Source: Fennellomyces sp. T-0311
Lineage: Eukaryota; Mucoromycota; Mucoromycetes; Mucorales; Lichtheimiaceae
Assembly: GCA_025266875.1 (NCBI GenBank)
Contig: JALLLT010000064.1
Span: 1 to 64,000, forward strand
Length of the DNA stretch: 64,000 nucleotides
Direction of reading: 5' to 3'
Shown: in pieces, positions 45,246-57,137 of the stretch
Numbering within the stretch: the first letter of the stretch is position 1
Layout: each line of letters begins with the position of its first letter
Program-made: the position numbers and the translations under genes
Notes under the pieces: generated by a model
Seen by the model: the letters and a program-made list of their open reading frames with translations, nothing else
The model's database searches: none
Told to the model about the DNA's origin: nothing

Positions 45246-47237
45246 TTAGTGATGTGTTAGTATTGTGTATATACTATTTTCCAACCAACTAAGGTTGGTT
45301 ACCTTGTCACCGAGCCTGCTAGAACTTCTATCAGTAAGAATTGCGTGACGTTCCTCCACCGTCAATTCTTCCCGGCGGTAATTGAGCCGACGTAGAGCAA
45401 TTCTTATAGCAAATGAAAAAATAGCAGTGAACAATATCAGCACCAAGCTAGCTGTGTGACCATGAACGTAACGCGGAGCGTCACTTGCACGATAGATCTG
45501 ACCCGACACTATGCCACCAATGTTCCCAATTCCAGTGATGATTGCTATGGCAGATGCTCGTTTCTTTCGTCCTGCGAAACTGGTCATAAACCATGATGTA
45601 AATGCCGGAAGAGCAGCAGATGCACCACAAACTGCTACTGTAACTGCAATATAATGTGCTGTAATGTTCTGGCCATTCAATCCGATCAGCAATGCATATC
45701 CAATCGCTGCAACCAATGACGGTACGACTGTGTGTAGACACCGTTGCATGCTGTGATCCGCGCTAATGGAATTGAGTATGGAGAAAAGGGAAGCTTGAAT
45801 TACTGTATATCAGTGGAAAGTCACATTAAGAATCATATAAAGTTACCTATTGCATTTGGTGGAACAGTCATCAGCTGTGCCACTAGCGTATTTGTATATC
45901 CGAGATCACGAACAATACTTGGCAGGAACATTCCGATACAGTACACATCGGTCAAGGTACAAGCGCAAGTAAATCCAAAGGCGTAGGTTTTCCAATCTGT
46001 GAGTGCAGAAATAATTGGTGTCCATGAAAACCCTTGCTCCGGGCTGTCATCTTCAATGTCAGTCTTGTGGGCTATTGCGTCCATCTTCATTCGATAGCGA
46101 AAGATCTCGCGTTCGCGGTCCGTCAAAACTATTTTAGTAGTCGATGTTTAGCAGGTTGCACTCCTGTAAGTGTATTTTTTTGAAACCCACAGGTCGTTTG
46201 TTCTGGAAAACCCGGCAAGGCAATGTAGCTGACGATACCCATCGCTATTGGTGGAATTGCTTCCAGTATAAAGATCCACTGCCAGCCGTGAAGCCCTTGA
46301 TAACCATCCATATGCACGATACCGTATGCCTATATTTGTAATTTACAATTAGTACCTCTCCTTCGTAGCTTGCCATATACTGGTAATACTTTCTAGTAAA
46401 CCACCAATAGCCTACGTGTTCAATTACTGTTAGCTTTTTAAGAAACGGTGGATTCTGCGAATATGAATAATCTACACTTACACCAGCTAGAGTAGAGCTA
46501 GCAAGGAATATTGCCACTCGTTTAGATAGCTCTGATTTTGTATACCATACAGATAAGTATAATAGGATTGATGGTGTTAAACTTGACTGGACATAGTCAG
46601 GTTATCAAGTAGATCTTATTAGCGTATGATCCGCATACGTACCTCGGCAACTCCCAAGAAGAATCGTGCTACAATTAAATCAGTACCATTTTGTACTGCC
46701 CCCATTGCTGCCATGACAATTCCCCACATAACCAAAATGACTGATATCCATATCTTAGGTCCGAGCCTATTAAGCAGCATACTGGAAGGAAGCTCGGCCA
46801 CTATCTTTAGTGAATTCGATGCGTCAGGCAAGAGCTTGTCATGGTCTTGAAATTCTTACATATCCAACAAAAAATATCGACAATGCGATATTGTAGTCGC
46901 TTTCCAACATGTCTATATCTTCTGTGAGACCAGCAATTTTAGCATTGCCTATAAATGCGACAAAGTTTCGTCACGGTGCACGTACATCAATCAATAACTC
47001 CTTGAACATACCGATATTGATCCGATCGAGAAAGGAGCATAAGTAAAAAATTGTAACGAGAGGCATGATGCGTAAATCAATTTTTCGCAGTAATCGACGT
47101 TGCTCCTTATCGTCCACGTACAAGGCGTTTTGGGTAGAATAAGTAGCAGCAATAGAAAGTTCCTGTCCGTAACTGCCATCGCTGAGATTAGGCAGTATCG
47201 CATGTGGATTTTGTTTTGCGTAATTGATTTCACTCAT
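45246..47237 (-). CDS. Dal5-type (ACS family) MFS transporter, copy 3
   Basis: Eight exons from 47237: 47012-47237, 46860-46948, 46643-46804, 46482-46586, 46394-46411, 46191-46329, 45847-46128 and 45246-45802; 525 residues. Exons 1, 2, the 18-nt micro-exon and the next exon (226, 89, 18 and 139 nt) have exactly the lengths found in copy 1; an additional intron splits the helix 4-5 exon. Motifs: LCSFLDRINIG, LNRLGPKIWIS, FFLGVAE, LSVWYTKSELSKRVA, HGWQWIFILEAIPP and TSWFMTSFAGRKKR. The micro-exon encodes AIGGLL and its donor reads GAAAGT rather than GTAAGT. Apart from this the frame is complete, so the gene is probably functional if that intron is spliced. Plasma membrane organic anion or ureide uptake; substrate unknown. 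Confidence 0.8.
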
Positions 47238-48263
47238 AATTGCGCCAAATTATATAAAATCAAACGATTTATGAAACACAAAATGCGACGAGAGGGAGAA
47301 AAAAGGGTACTGAAATAGCTGTCCGTGATGGGCTCAAGTTTTACTGCATGCCTTGTGTAACAAACAAACAAAGAAACATAAAGTACAGCATGGAGCTGCA
47401 TGGTGTCTAAAAATACACTTCCTCCTCCAGACTATTGTCCAAAAATAACGGTAATATGATGGTTTCAGGGTCTGATGGCTTGAACCATCTTTTATGGAAA
47501 AAACCATAGGTTGTTTTTAATATGCAAATGCCACTTACTCTGCATTAAAAATAGCCATGCATTATGCACGAACGAAGGAAATCAACTCCTATAAATTCAA
47601 ACTGTAGCTTAAGTATATCCCGTGATTCTAATACTTGGACTATGAACATGGCCAATCAACTTCTTTTTCAGATCGTTTCTTTATGGGCTTCGGGTAAATC
47701 GAAAACCGTTACTTTTATCTTCGAGTCGGACAAAATGCGGCAGCAACTTGTGAAAGTTCCAATTATGTCTCTAAGCTATAATAAAGTTCTTGTATGTAAA
47801 AGTTTTAGCCCTCATTTCAACATTCTCCTATATAACAGTAGTCAAGTGAGAATGCCTTTTCCGAACGATTTATGTAATTGTATGCCATGGACGGAGACAT
47901 AGGCGGGTACCCATGATACATAGCCCCTTAATTGGACTTATGCGTTGCATTTACGTTGACGGTACTATGCTGAGCTTTCCATAATACCTCGGTCTTTCAC
48001 GTAAATATGTACTAAAGATCTACCTAATGGTATTAAGTCGCCTTTGACGGACTCTCTCTGACGACATATAGTCCTTTTCATTGACCTATCTGTATGCTTC
48101 GATGATATATTAGCATCGTTGCTGAGTATAATACCAAACACGAGCCTTTCAATTATTTCTTTGTAGAGATGCTTTATCCCGACAAGTAGAGTGTAGCAAT
48201 GGCAGAGGGGGTAATAGAGTAAGCGAGTACTAGAACATATGATATTGTTACAAGGCAGGAGGG
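47238..48263. other. 1.0 kb intergenic, no gene seen
   Basis: Upstream of MFS copy 3 and downstream of the next minus-strand gene. A 112-codon plus frame (47564-47902) has no recognisable features. Confidence 0.4.
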
Positions 48264-50318
48264 CTAGGAAGAGATTGAGGAAGCGTTTGGTAATAGTGAC
48301 AATAGCGTGAGGAACTGCCAATCTTTGGCTATCAAGATGGTGTCGTTGTATGTCACATCTTTCACTGCTTCTCGAGCGTTTTGGAGTTGTCGCTCGTTAC
48401 GTGACGTCAGCAGTTGTTGCATCACTTCCCGTTCACTGTCGTCGAGGTCCTCCGATTTTTCTCTATCCGGGCTATCCGAAACATCATTGTTGTATAAAAA
48501 CTTGACCATGTCAACTTTCCGCGTCTCGGTCATGACTTGGCAGCGGCAAAAGTTTAGCATAATTGCTCTCTGTGCGACAAGTTGGACATCTAATTTTTTT
48601 TAACAAGAAGACTTGTTTTTACCTTTAGGGATACAACCGTCATGAGGTATTCCGCAAACGTTGCACACTGGGTATCCAAGTCTGCAGGGATTCGACATAT
48701 TTTCTTGGTATAATGAACAAAGACCCCGCCAATTTTCTTCGTGCCACGTATGGTCAATTGCAATCCATGCCATTGAGCGGTGATGGCCTCAACTTCGTCA
48801 ATTAGTTCCTCGAATCCGAGCCTGTCCTCCATCTCTTCCAACATTGAGATCCGCAAGCCGTCGCACTTTTGCTCGTCCTTGATTATTTTGCTGTTGGAAG
48901 CGCTGGCATTTTTGTCTTCAGTAGCAAAGACCACTACCTTCCCATCGATCCGCTGGAAAATGAAATCCAGACGAAGATCATTGGGATCCACACCACGTAA
49001 ACTTCGGGTTGCCCGTTGAGCAATAGTTGGCTTCATTTCCGCTCTAAGTACATGATCCATCGCAAAATTAGATACTCTCCCAGTGACGATGCAGATCAGA
49101 ACAATTACCGAAGTGACTCAAACCCTTTGGTCATCAAAAAGATGTTGTCGTACATATTGGCGTAGACGTTTATTCTATACCAGTCTTCGCCATGAGACTT
49201 GCGATACAGCGCACCATCAATAGAAAGAATTATCCTATGCGCACAGATTGTAATGATTGTTAGCGGTATTCGGAGAGAGGGCAAGTAGTTGAGAAACGAG
49301 ATATTACATTTGATGTAGTGCTGTGCGAATAAACTCCAGCGAGGGTGAGATAGATGTACACAGGATGCTCATCATTTTGGCACGGATCTTGTCAGCATCA
49401 TTGATGGTTTTTGCGTCGCTGATCTCAGATAGGTATGAATGCTCATCTGCGGTCAGAGTTGGTAGCAGTTCCAGCTGGGCATCCTTGATAATTGATTTGG
49501 ATAGCCTGTAAACAAACGAGCCTTTTTCCGAAGACGTATGAATCTTGGAGACATCCATCTGTTGCTCTGCGCCGCTGGAAAGAAAATTAGACAGAGAAAC
49601 TTTAGAAGCATATAGCAATCGCTATACCCACTGTGTGCGATAGAGACCAATAATACGCTCCTCGATCGTTTCTGGCAATGCTTTTTGTTTCTTTCGCTCT
49701 GAATTCTTTTGTTCGTTACGTCGCTTGGTGGTACTACGTGTTGTTGGAAAGGTTGACTTTTTCATGTTGCTGGTGCTAGACTGGCTTTGATTCATGGTTG
49801 CGTCGGTTTCTTTGCGCGCCTTGGAGGTCATTGTGGCTTGATGACAGGCATCAACAGCATCCTGTGACAGATAGATAATAATATCTTAATCTTCTTCAAA
49901 AGACAGATATCCTCAATATTACCATACTTCTTTCATGGCTTTTGCTATCTTAGCCTTGATGGCGTCGAGCTCAATAAAATGTGCAGCCGTTTGACAGAAT
50001 ACATCAAGCCGTCTTCTCTGGGACTTGCTCAAGTTCGAAGCCTGATCTGCACGAAAGATTCCCAGTTCCGTCTGATATGCGTTCGAAATAATGGCTTGGG
50101 TAGTGTTCGTATTCATTACCGAATACTTTTCAAGTATTTGATCGACTAGAGCGAACGTTTGCCATTTCTCGACAAGAACAGAACTCAAGTAAGACGCGAC
50201 AAACTTTCGAATTTCAGTTTCTGTAAAGCTGCATTAGCAGTGACAATCATATGCTGGTCTGATGTTTACCATTTTCTTCAATGTACTTTTCTCTAGGCCT
50301 TTGGTCATTCGGTGGCAT
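48264..50318 (-). CDS. Seven-exon PD-(D/E)XK-like protein, family function unknown
   Basis: Exons from 50318: 50270-50318, 49928-50220, 49632-49861, 49308-49574, 49109-49234, 48623-49043 and 48264-48569; six GT-AG introns keep one open frame of 563 residues. Order: a helical N-terminal half (KYSVMNTNTTQ, KSQRRRLDVFC), a basic Ser/Thr-rich linker (RSTTKRRNEQKNSERKKQK), then LSIDGALYRKSHGEDWYR and a core in which NDLRLDFIFQ is followed by VVVFATEDKN, the D-x(n)-ExK arrangement of PD-(D/E)XK nucleases. A C-terminal beta-strand region (WHGLQLTIRGTKKIGG) and an acidic tail follow. From memory this resembles a protein family expanded in Mucoromycota with no assigned role. The intact frame over seven exons argues for selection. 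Membrane segments are absent. It could be a domesticated mobile-element nuclease. Confidence 0.6.
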
Positions 50319-50547
50319 GGCGGACTGAGAGGAACTGAACAAAAGCAGTTATGCAACATCGCCTTTTTAAGCGGCTACCTAAAAACCTCTAGGCTTTTAT
50401 CCGAACGCAATGCTGAGACCACCCCAAGAATATGTATACTTTCTGCTGCTTGATGCTGAGAAAATCGGTTTGTACAGTGGATCTTTAATGTTCGTATATT
50501 ATATGGCTGCTCATGTATGTTAATATGCGTCAATAATAGGGAGGAAA
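50319..50547. other. Short spacer
   Basis: Upstream region of the minus-strand gene; nothing recognised. Confidence 0.4.
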
Positions 50548-51030
50548 TCGTCAGCTCCAAGACTCGACATCTCTTTCCTTGGATGTGGCTCCGTTGGCTG
50601 ATTCTCATGCTGGTAATGACAATGAGATCGAAGTTGCTGGTATGAAGATTGTTATCCGCTAGCTCGGAGGCTCGCCAACGAGCATCGTGGCTCCTTCGTC
50701 TGGTTTTTATGTTGGCGAGGACAGCTTGACTGAAGTCGCTGCCATAAAGGACGTATCAATCGTCAGCTCAGAGGCTCGCCAACGATTATCGTGGCTCCTT
50801 TGTCTGATTCTCATGCTGGTGAGGACGACGAAATCAAAAGTTGCTGGTATGAAGATTGTCATCCGCTAGCTCGGAGGCGCGCCAACGAACATCGTGGCTC
50901 CTTCGTCTGGTTTTTGTGGTACGTGAGGACAGCTTGGCTGAAGTTGCTACCACAAAGGATATATCGATCGTCAGTCCTGAGCCATGTTCATCATGTCGCT
51001 CAATTGGCTTTTATCCTGGTAAGGACATAT
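50548..51030 (+). repeat. About 104 bp degenerate tandem repeat, probably coding-derived
   Basis: Copies start near 50553, 50661, 50766, 50868 and 50970, spaced 102-108 bp, i.e. about 35 codons. Shared strings are GAGGCTCGCCAACGA, ATCGTGGCTCCTTCGTCTG and TGCTGGTATGAAGATTGT. In one frame copies read like protein repeats (VAPLADSHAGND, VAPSSGFYVGEDS, VAPLSDSHAGEDDEIK), but stops and frame changes between copies show that no complete protein is made now. It is probably the remains of a gene for a repetitive protein. Confidence 0.7.
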
Positions 51031-51354
51031 TTATGCGCATTAGAATGCTTGACACTTGTATCATATAATGCATCGCACCGCAACATACGGCTTCTGATAG
51101 GTTTCATTATCTTCTTTGAAAAGTTACCGTGCAGACCGTCGAGTGTACCCTTTCTCTCCCTTTGTTTTCTAGAGGTGATTCATGCATTTTCACACATTCC
51201 TCCGTCCTTTATGCCGTGTAGATAAGTGTACAATCCACGGTGGCCTTCAAACAATGCGTATTGTTCTTTGAAAGAACTACCGATCGTCTGTGTCTAAACC
51301 ATATTGGAGAAGAAGTATAAGCTGGTGGAAAAAGTTTTTGTTATGCATACAGTT

Positions 51355-51429
51355 GTTATGGATGAGGTAGTTATGGATGAGGTAGTTATGGATGAGGCTA
51401 TTATGGATACGGTCGTTACGGATACAGGC
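51355..51429 (+). repeat. 15 bp minisatellite, five copies
   Basis: Five units with consensus GTTATGGATGAGGTA; the first two are identical, and the last two have diverged (ATTATGGATACGGTC, GTTACGGATACAGGC). Open in one frame as a VVMDE repeat inside a 61-codon frame, but there is no other sign of a gene. Confidence 0.8.
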
Positions 51430-53268
51430 CTTGCGAGTGAAAGGAGTCAGATGAATATTTGCCAAATAGTATTATGCACTTATTATTAATGCAAGAACGT
51501 CTATGCGTTTTTAATGGTCTAGTAGCAGCTATATAATAAACTTGACAGCTCTGAGGTCAGACTGTATTTCTGGAAACGGCAGGGAAAGAATTATTACGTA
51601 TGGACTTGATTAAGCTGCATTCGATATATATCTTGTGTGCAAGACAAAGTGCAATGTGTTCGTCTGCTGACACTGTGGGATACACTGTACATTAAAATAT
51701 ATGCTATATGCAAGTTTTATAGAGATGGCCAAGAGCTGCTGCCAAAAAAATGTATGGTTAGCGAATTGATACCCTTCATGGTGCTTCATACCCAACTACA
51801 TCATTGTCGAAGACTTAACATATATGATACGTATGATACACCACATCCCGATGCGTGTATGCGCAGTACAATAGTTGCCTGGTTAACAGCTAAGTTTTTG
51901 ATAGTATTGTAAGTACCAATTACCATTAGCGTATAATAAGCAAGCGAAAAGGTTTTCCCGAGGGTTCTGAACGAAGTGGTCAGGTGGAGACTTATTCGTG
52001 TACTCTTGGTGGTCCTTTAATTGGGTTGAAGTGGCGCGCGATACACAATCTTATTGCTAAACCTTCTACATTAGAATAGCTTGGTATTTCACGCAAATAC
52101 AAATGCCTAATGTGTCATAGTACCGACTGCCCAATGGGTGTTATTGCACACAAGTATGTCAGATAAAGCGCCTACATGACGATAATATTGACGCCATACG
52201 TACGCTTTCAAATGGACCACTAAAGCTGATACGAAGGTTAAAACATGAAGAAGGCGATCTTTCATGGATTTCCTTACGGTATACAGCTTTTCTCTCAACG
52301 ATACATTGGCGCCGCATACCAAGCATGGTGCCAAGGAATGGGGCGTGGCCGTAACACAATGTGTTTTTGCCACACAGAACGCGACGATCCTTATAGAACC
52401 CTCGGATTAAGACGCCGTTTCCTGTAAACTTCCATTAAGCATTTCGCACTTTACATTTGCATATATGGCAGGCAACATGATGATGCAGTCGTCATGGTAC
52501 CTGACAGGGAAGCTTCTATAAAAAAAAGGTGAAAAAAGGCGCAGATTTTCGTTAAAAGATTTGCTACTGTTGTACAAAAATCCGAGAGCTAGCACAAACG
52601 AAAGGTCCGGAAGAACTATAAACAAGGTCCTTGCCCTGGTTTCCTTCACAAGAAAAATATATAATCAGTCATTTCAGCATTCAAGCCAAAAAAAGAAAGC
52701 CCCAGTAAACATTAAAACCTACCAGGATTTTGTAAAGCTGCAGACGCGTAAAAGTGGCAAACTTAAACCCAAGTTTTTTGTTGCGAGACTCTTTGCATAA
52801 AGAGCTTTCTTAATATGGACAGGATGGATGATCAGCGCGCCACAAACAGCCGCCAAGCCCATATATTGTGACACTATTAGATGCTTATTACTTTGTTTGT
52901 CAACAATTGTTCATATTGCCGAGAAGTTCCTATGAATTCATCGCGTCATGCTGTCTACCGAGTACATGTGGTACTCCGATGAAGCGGACACAAAGGACGC
53001 ATCGCAATACACTACTATACTTCCGCGCGTACAAACTATATGTTACACCCCGATAGGCATCTGAACAAACGACCAAGGGAAGGACCGGTTGCTACTGGTG
53101 TGGCGAGTGTAAAAGTGACAGGATTGCGTTAGTAGTACACATACAACAGGTGGGTATGGCAAACGATCCAAGTGGCCACGGTATCAGAACACAAGCCTGT
53201 TTGAGCTTAGATCATTCCGAGGTGACTAAGCCCTCAAGTTACTGAATAAAGTATACTCACAACGAAGT
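51430..53268. other. 1.8 kb intergenic, no secure gene
   Basis: Short frames at 51637-51912 (+), 52107-52373 (-), 52245-52427 (+) and 52561-52800 (+) lack known motifs or consistent splice partners. Confidence 0.4.
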
Positions 53269-53276
53269 TATAAAAC
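53269..53276 (+). promoter_or_regulatory. TATA box of the 531-residue protein gene
   Basis: TATAAAAC lies 86 nt before the ATG at 53355, followed by a C/T-rich leader (CCCTTTTTTTCC). Confidence 0.5.
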
Positions 53277-53354
53277 GAGCGCCTGGCCCCTCGTTCCCAG
53301 CAGTTTTTTTCCTCACCCTTTTTTTCCTGCCACCAAACTTCCTTTTGTGCCGCC

Positions 53355-55008
53355 ATGTCAAGATTTATTGTGGAAAGTGGATTCGCATTCACTCAAGAGA
53401 TCATTCGGTACCTGGAGGAAACAATCAATGACTGGATTCTGGTCATTCCCGAAGCCAAGGACTTTTTACGCGACTGCCGACATTTTTTAAACGTTATTGA
53501 AGTCAAGATACCGCCTGGACGGAAACAAGAGTTACTTGAGCAAGGTCTGGGAGCGGTTGATCAGCGCGAGTTACACACAACAAGTAGCGAGGCAGCAATT
53601 GATGTTGCAAAGTATCAAAAGGAATACTATGGTGAAGGAGTATCGCCCAATGGATCTCGTAGAAATAGCATGCGCAAACGCGATCGGTTCAAAAGAGCGT
53701 TGCATAAGCCCGTCGACTTGTATCGCAGTTACCGCAACGATGATGCGAAATCAACCGCGAGCAGTAGCAGCAGCAGCAGCAATGAAGAGAAGCCGGGTCT
53801 CTTGAACCCCGACTTGGCATGGCAACATCGCACAGACTTCTTCGATTTGCATCAGCAAGGCAAAATAGCGTATGATGGAGAAAATGCCATCGTTCGAGAA
53901 ATCGTCCAGCGCATTGCTGTAGCCAAAAAGTTCATTCGAGAATTCCTTGAACAAAGCGACAGAAAGAGGACAACAGTCAAGGAAAGAGTCAGCTGGAACA
54001 TTGAACGCGCAACACAGGTAGAGTCATCTACGCTCTTTTTTTTTTCTGGACGAGTTGCTCACTTTTTTGTCCAAGGCAGGTGACCTTCGCAAATACTTTC
54101 GGGACGAATCCAATGCCATCCGTGGGCGTCTCAACGACTTGGTTCTCTGCCAGACGATCAAGGACCGAGAGGCGATCGTAAAGCTTGACCAGTTCAAAGA
54201 AGACATGGCGGACGAGGCATACATGTTCTGGAGACGCTTCTTTGGTCAAGTCGTCTCAACGGGACTGAGGCAGTTTATCGATGCATACACGATGCTGTAC
54301 GGCGATCTGGAGACGAGTGATCGCGATTATGTTGAAAGGGCGCTTGGTTCCAAGGATAAAGCCAATCGAGAAATCACTGTATTTGGCTTCATCAACTTTA
54401 CAAACAAGCATGGATTCCCCTTTCAACAGAACATTGCCTCAAACGGACCCGAGCTGGAATCTCTCATGTCAGAAGAACGGATCATGGATTTGACAAGGAT
54501 GGTCATGGAGTTGGTGGCCGATTTTTCCAGTCAGGAGATGCGGAACCATCTTATCAATGTATACACTTGGTTCGACGGCTACAAGTCCAAACAAGAGAGG
54601 AGAGCACGAGCGAATGAATGGGGTAGGCTGATGAAAGAGATTAGGAAAAACAAGATTAGGAATCCGGAAGGCATCCACCTCGAAGCTGAAAACATTGACT
54701 TGGCCAGACGGGCGTTGTACTTCTTTTACCAACGATTCATGGTAATGTGGCGTGTTGGCAAGGTGTCTCGAGAAACCCTCAGTGGGGTGGATTTCCCAGG
54801 GAAGGGCCGCATCAAGGATTTCATGAACCTCATTGGTCCGCTTGATCGTGCTAATTTCTACATTGTGATGGGCAAGGAAGATTGTGAATGGGATGAGCGA
54901 AAGCCAAAGGTGTACAAGTTTTTGGATCAATATTTAAAGCTGACAGAAAAGGACAAGGAGAAGGAGCATCAAAGTTCTCAGGCGTCAATCGAAATGCCCG
55001 GTCGATAA
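53355..55008 (+). CDS. Unidentified 531-residue intracellular protein
   Basis: Two exons: 53355-54017 and 54076-55008, with a 58-nt intron in phase 0. No signal peptide or membrane segment. The N-terminal 65 residues are amphipathic helices (QEIIRYLEETINDW, FLRDCRHFLNVI). A basic and Ser-rich linker with a run of seven Ser follows (residues about 110-145). From about residue 145 on the protein is largely helical and charged, with a Trp/Arg/Phe-rich patch (EAYMFWRRFFGQVV) and FINFTNKHGFPFQQN; the C terminus is Lys/Glu-rich. The helical architecture suggests a scaffold or regulator. I do not recognise the family. Good promoter, clean intron and long frames make a real gene very likely. Confidence 0.75.
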
Positions 55009-55908
55009 TGCAAGTCCCAGATCCTTGTTCATCTATTGTATTTAGTCGCATACCACTGTTGTATACCATTTCATATATCCATTCAATAAAAAGTTGCATA
55101 AATGTACATCACCTGAAAGCATCCTTTGACAAGGGTATTAGGGTTGTGCGATCACAATCGCTGCCTTGCTTTTATACTAGTGGTAAAGATGGCGGTGTTC
55201 GTCGAAGATGAACTAGTACTCGTTCATTTCATGGCAACTCATTGAATATTTATATATTTTCAGAGCAAATGACCAAGCATGTTTTCCATTTTCCGATACC
55301 TGGGCAATGGCGCGTTTCTCCCCTTGTTGGTGTCACAACCACAGGGACAATGGCGCGCCTGTGCTGCTCAGTTTCATCTCCGTCACTCAGCCTTCGTTAA
55401 ATTTGACTTATTTGACAACCTGGCTTCTCACCAACGTAAAAGGGAAGTACGATTTTTACAATGTATGCAGTTTTTAGATTCTGGAGCTTGATTTCCTGTA
55501 CGAAAAAAAATATGGATTCGTTAGTAAGTACTGACCTAGCTCTCACATAGAAAAGTCTATATCATATACTCATACGGCCTTTTTTTTTAAAAAAAAAAAA
55601 GAGAGAAGCCGTTCAATTATTGTGTTTGAGTTTTGTTGGAACACATATTACATACCTCCTGTATAAATAAAATCTGCAGCACGCTATACTAATCAAATGT
55701 ATCACTAAGGTTACGTGCCATCCCAAATGTGCAACCACCAAGTGGTATGGGACAACGTGTGATCACCAAGAACGCTGCTATAGAGAATTTTACCACCAAA
55801 AGTGCCGTGAAATGTGCGAGCATCAAATATGCGATAAGTGATGCGACCACTCGATCTACCGTACAATTTTTACAATCTTATCAGGACTCTCTGCTATTGT
55901 ACATGTAA
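55009..55908. other. Intergenic left of the MITE-like element, no gene seen
   Basis: 3' flank of the upstream gene followed by AT-rich sequence with a T-run/A-run pair at 55581-55599 (a perfect short palindrome of Ts and As). Confidence 0.4.
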
Positions 55909-56142
55909 GAGGAGTTCAGTGAACTTCCATACGACCATAAACACAAAAAAAAGCCGAGTTAGATATTTAGTTATTTTTTGCCCCAAAGACTTTTATGCCT
56001 TTCAAAAGGCACCTAACAATGGTAATATAAACTATTTACAAAGCCATCAAAGAAAAACTTAATTATCATGCAGTTATGTTCATATGGAATAGGATTTATT
56101 TTTTTTATGTTTATGATGTTATGAACGTTCACTGAACTCCCC
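55909..56142. mobile_element. MITE-like element with inverted ends and TAA target duplication
   Basis: Left end GAGGAGTTCAGTGAAC (55909-55924) and right end, read inverted, GGGGAGTTCAGTGAAC (56127-56142) match over 14 bases, and similarity goes on inwards (TTCCATA against GTTCATA). The 234 bp unit is flanked by TAA on both sides (55906-55908 and 56143-56145). It is AT-rich and has no coding capacity. Size and a 3 bp TAA duplication resemble PIF/Harbinger-derived MITEs. Confidence 0.65.
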
Positions 56143-57137
56143 TAATAAAGCGATCAATGATTTGTATCAAACCAAGAGGGCAATTGCAATCAGTGACATG
56201 AGAACATTTACAGCTTACAGACCTGTCTATACTGGATAGGATATGAGCACGAATTACAGATAGGATCAAAACGCTATTAAAAGCTCTGATCTACAACGGA
56301 GCGTACGCAGGTAGGTAGACGGATGTACATTCCAACCATCGTTATTATCACCGCTGCCGCTGAATGGTTTAGTATCCTCTCGGCACTTTATTGCACACTT
56401 GATACTCGCATATATGATCTGCCTGCGTTGTCCTGAGATGAACCATCGTGAAGATTACGTTGTCCTTACTTATTTGAGGAGCACTAAAAGATTTATGATC
56501 AAGCATGGAAAGTCTGGAGAATAACTGAAAACCGTTTTGGCCAATCACTATTTGGGTGTAGTACTTTGGCACAAAAGTGTTCATATGTGATGTACGTCCG
56601 TGTTTAGTCGCAATCACTGGCTGACGATTTCAACGTGCCTGTAGCAGCACCCAAGTCAATTTACGTAGTACATAGAGCTGGTTTAAGTTTAGACGTCGTA
56701 CCTACGTATGTTAAAACGAATGCCACAGCACGTATTGTCGAATCTCGCCGAATTTCGGCAGTTGTATCTATCGTATAGCGTCGTTGCCTTGATGAAATTG
56801 CAGCTGCACTTTATAGACTGAGGAGCTAAAGTTACCGGCTAATCCAGTACAGTGATATGTATGGAGCTTTTTTTTTGTTTTCTGCATCAGGTTACCCCAT
56901 GAGAGTAGGATCCTATACGGACCCATTGTACACTGCCGTCTGCCCATATCCATCGCCACTATTCATGAGATGACAGCGAGCAGCTTCAAAAAGTAAACGG
57001 AACTGATGAAAGGGTCTTCCAATGACCCGAAAAGGTGTTATTTCATTGCTTTGTACAAAATAAAAACATATCTTTTTTTCTTTCTAAACAAAATATACTT
57101 TTGGTATATGTTGTTTTTTTTTGAAATAACTGGTCTT
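56143..57137. other. Intergenic right of the MITE-like element, no gene seen
   Basis: AT-rich, with only short frames on the minus strand (56369-56617, 56768-56959) without motifs. Confidence 0.4.
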
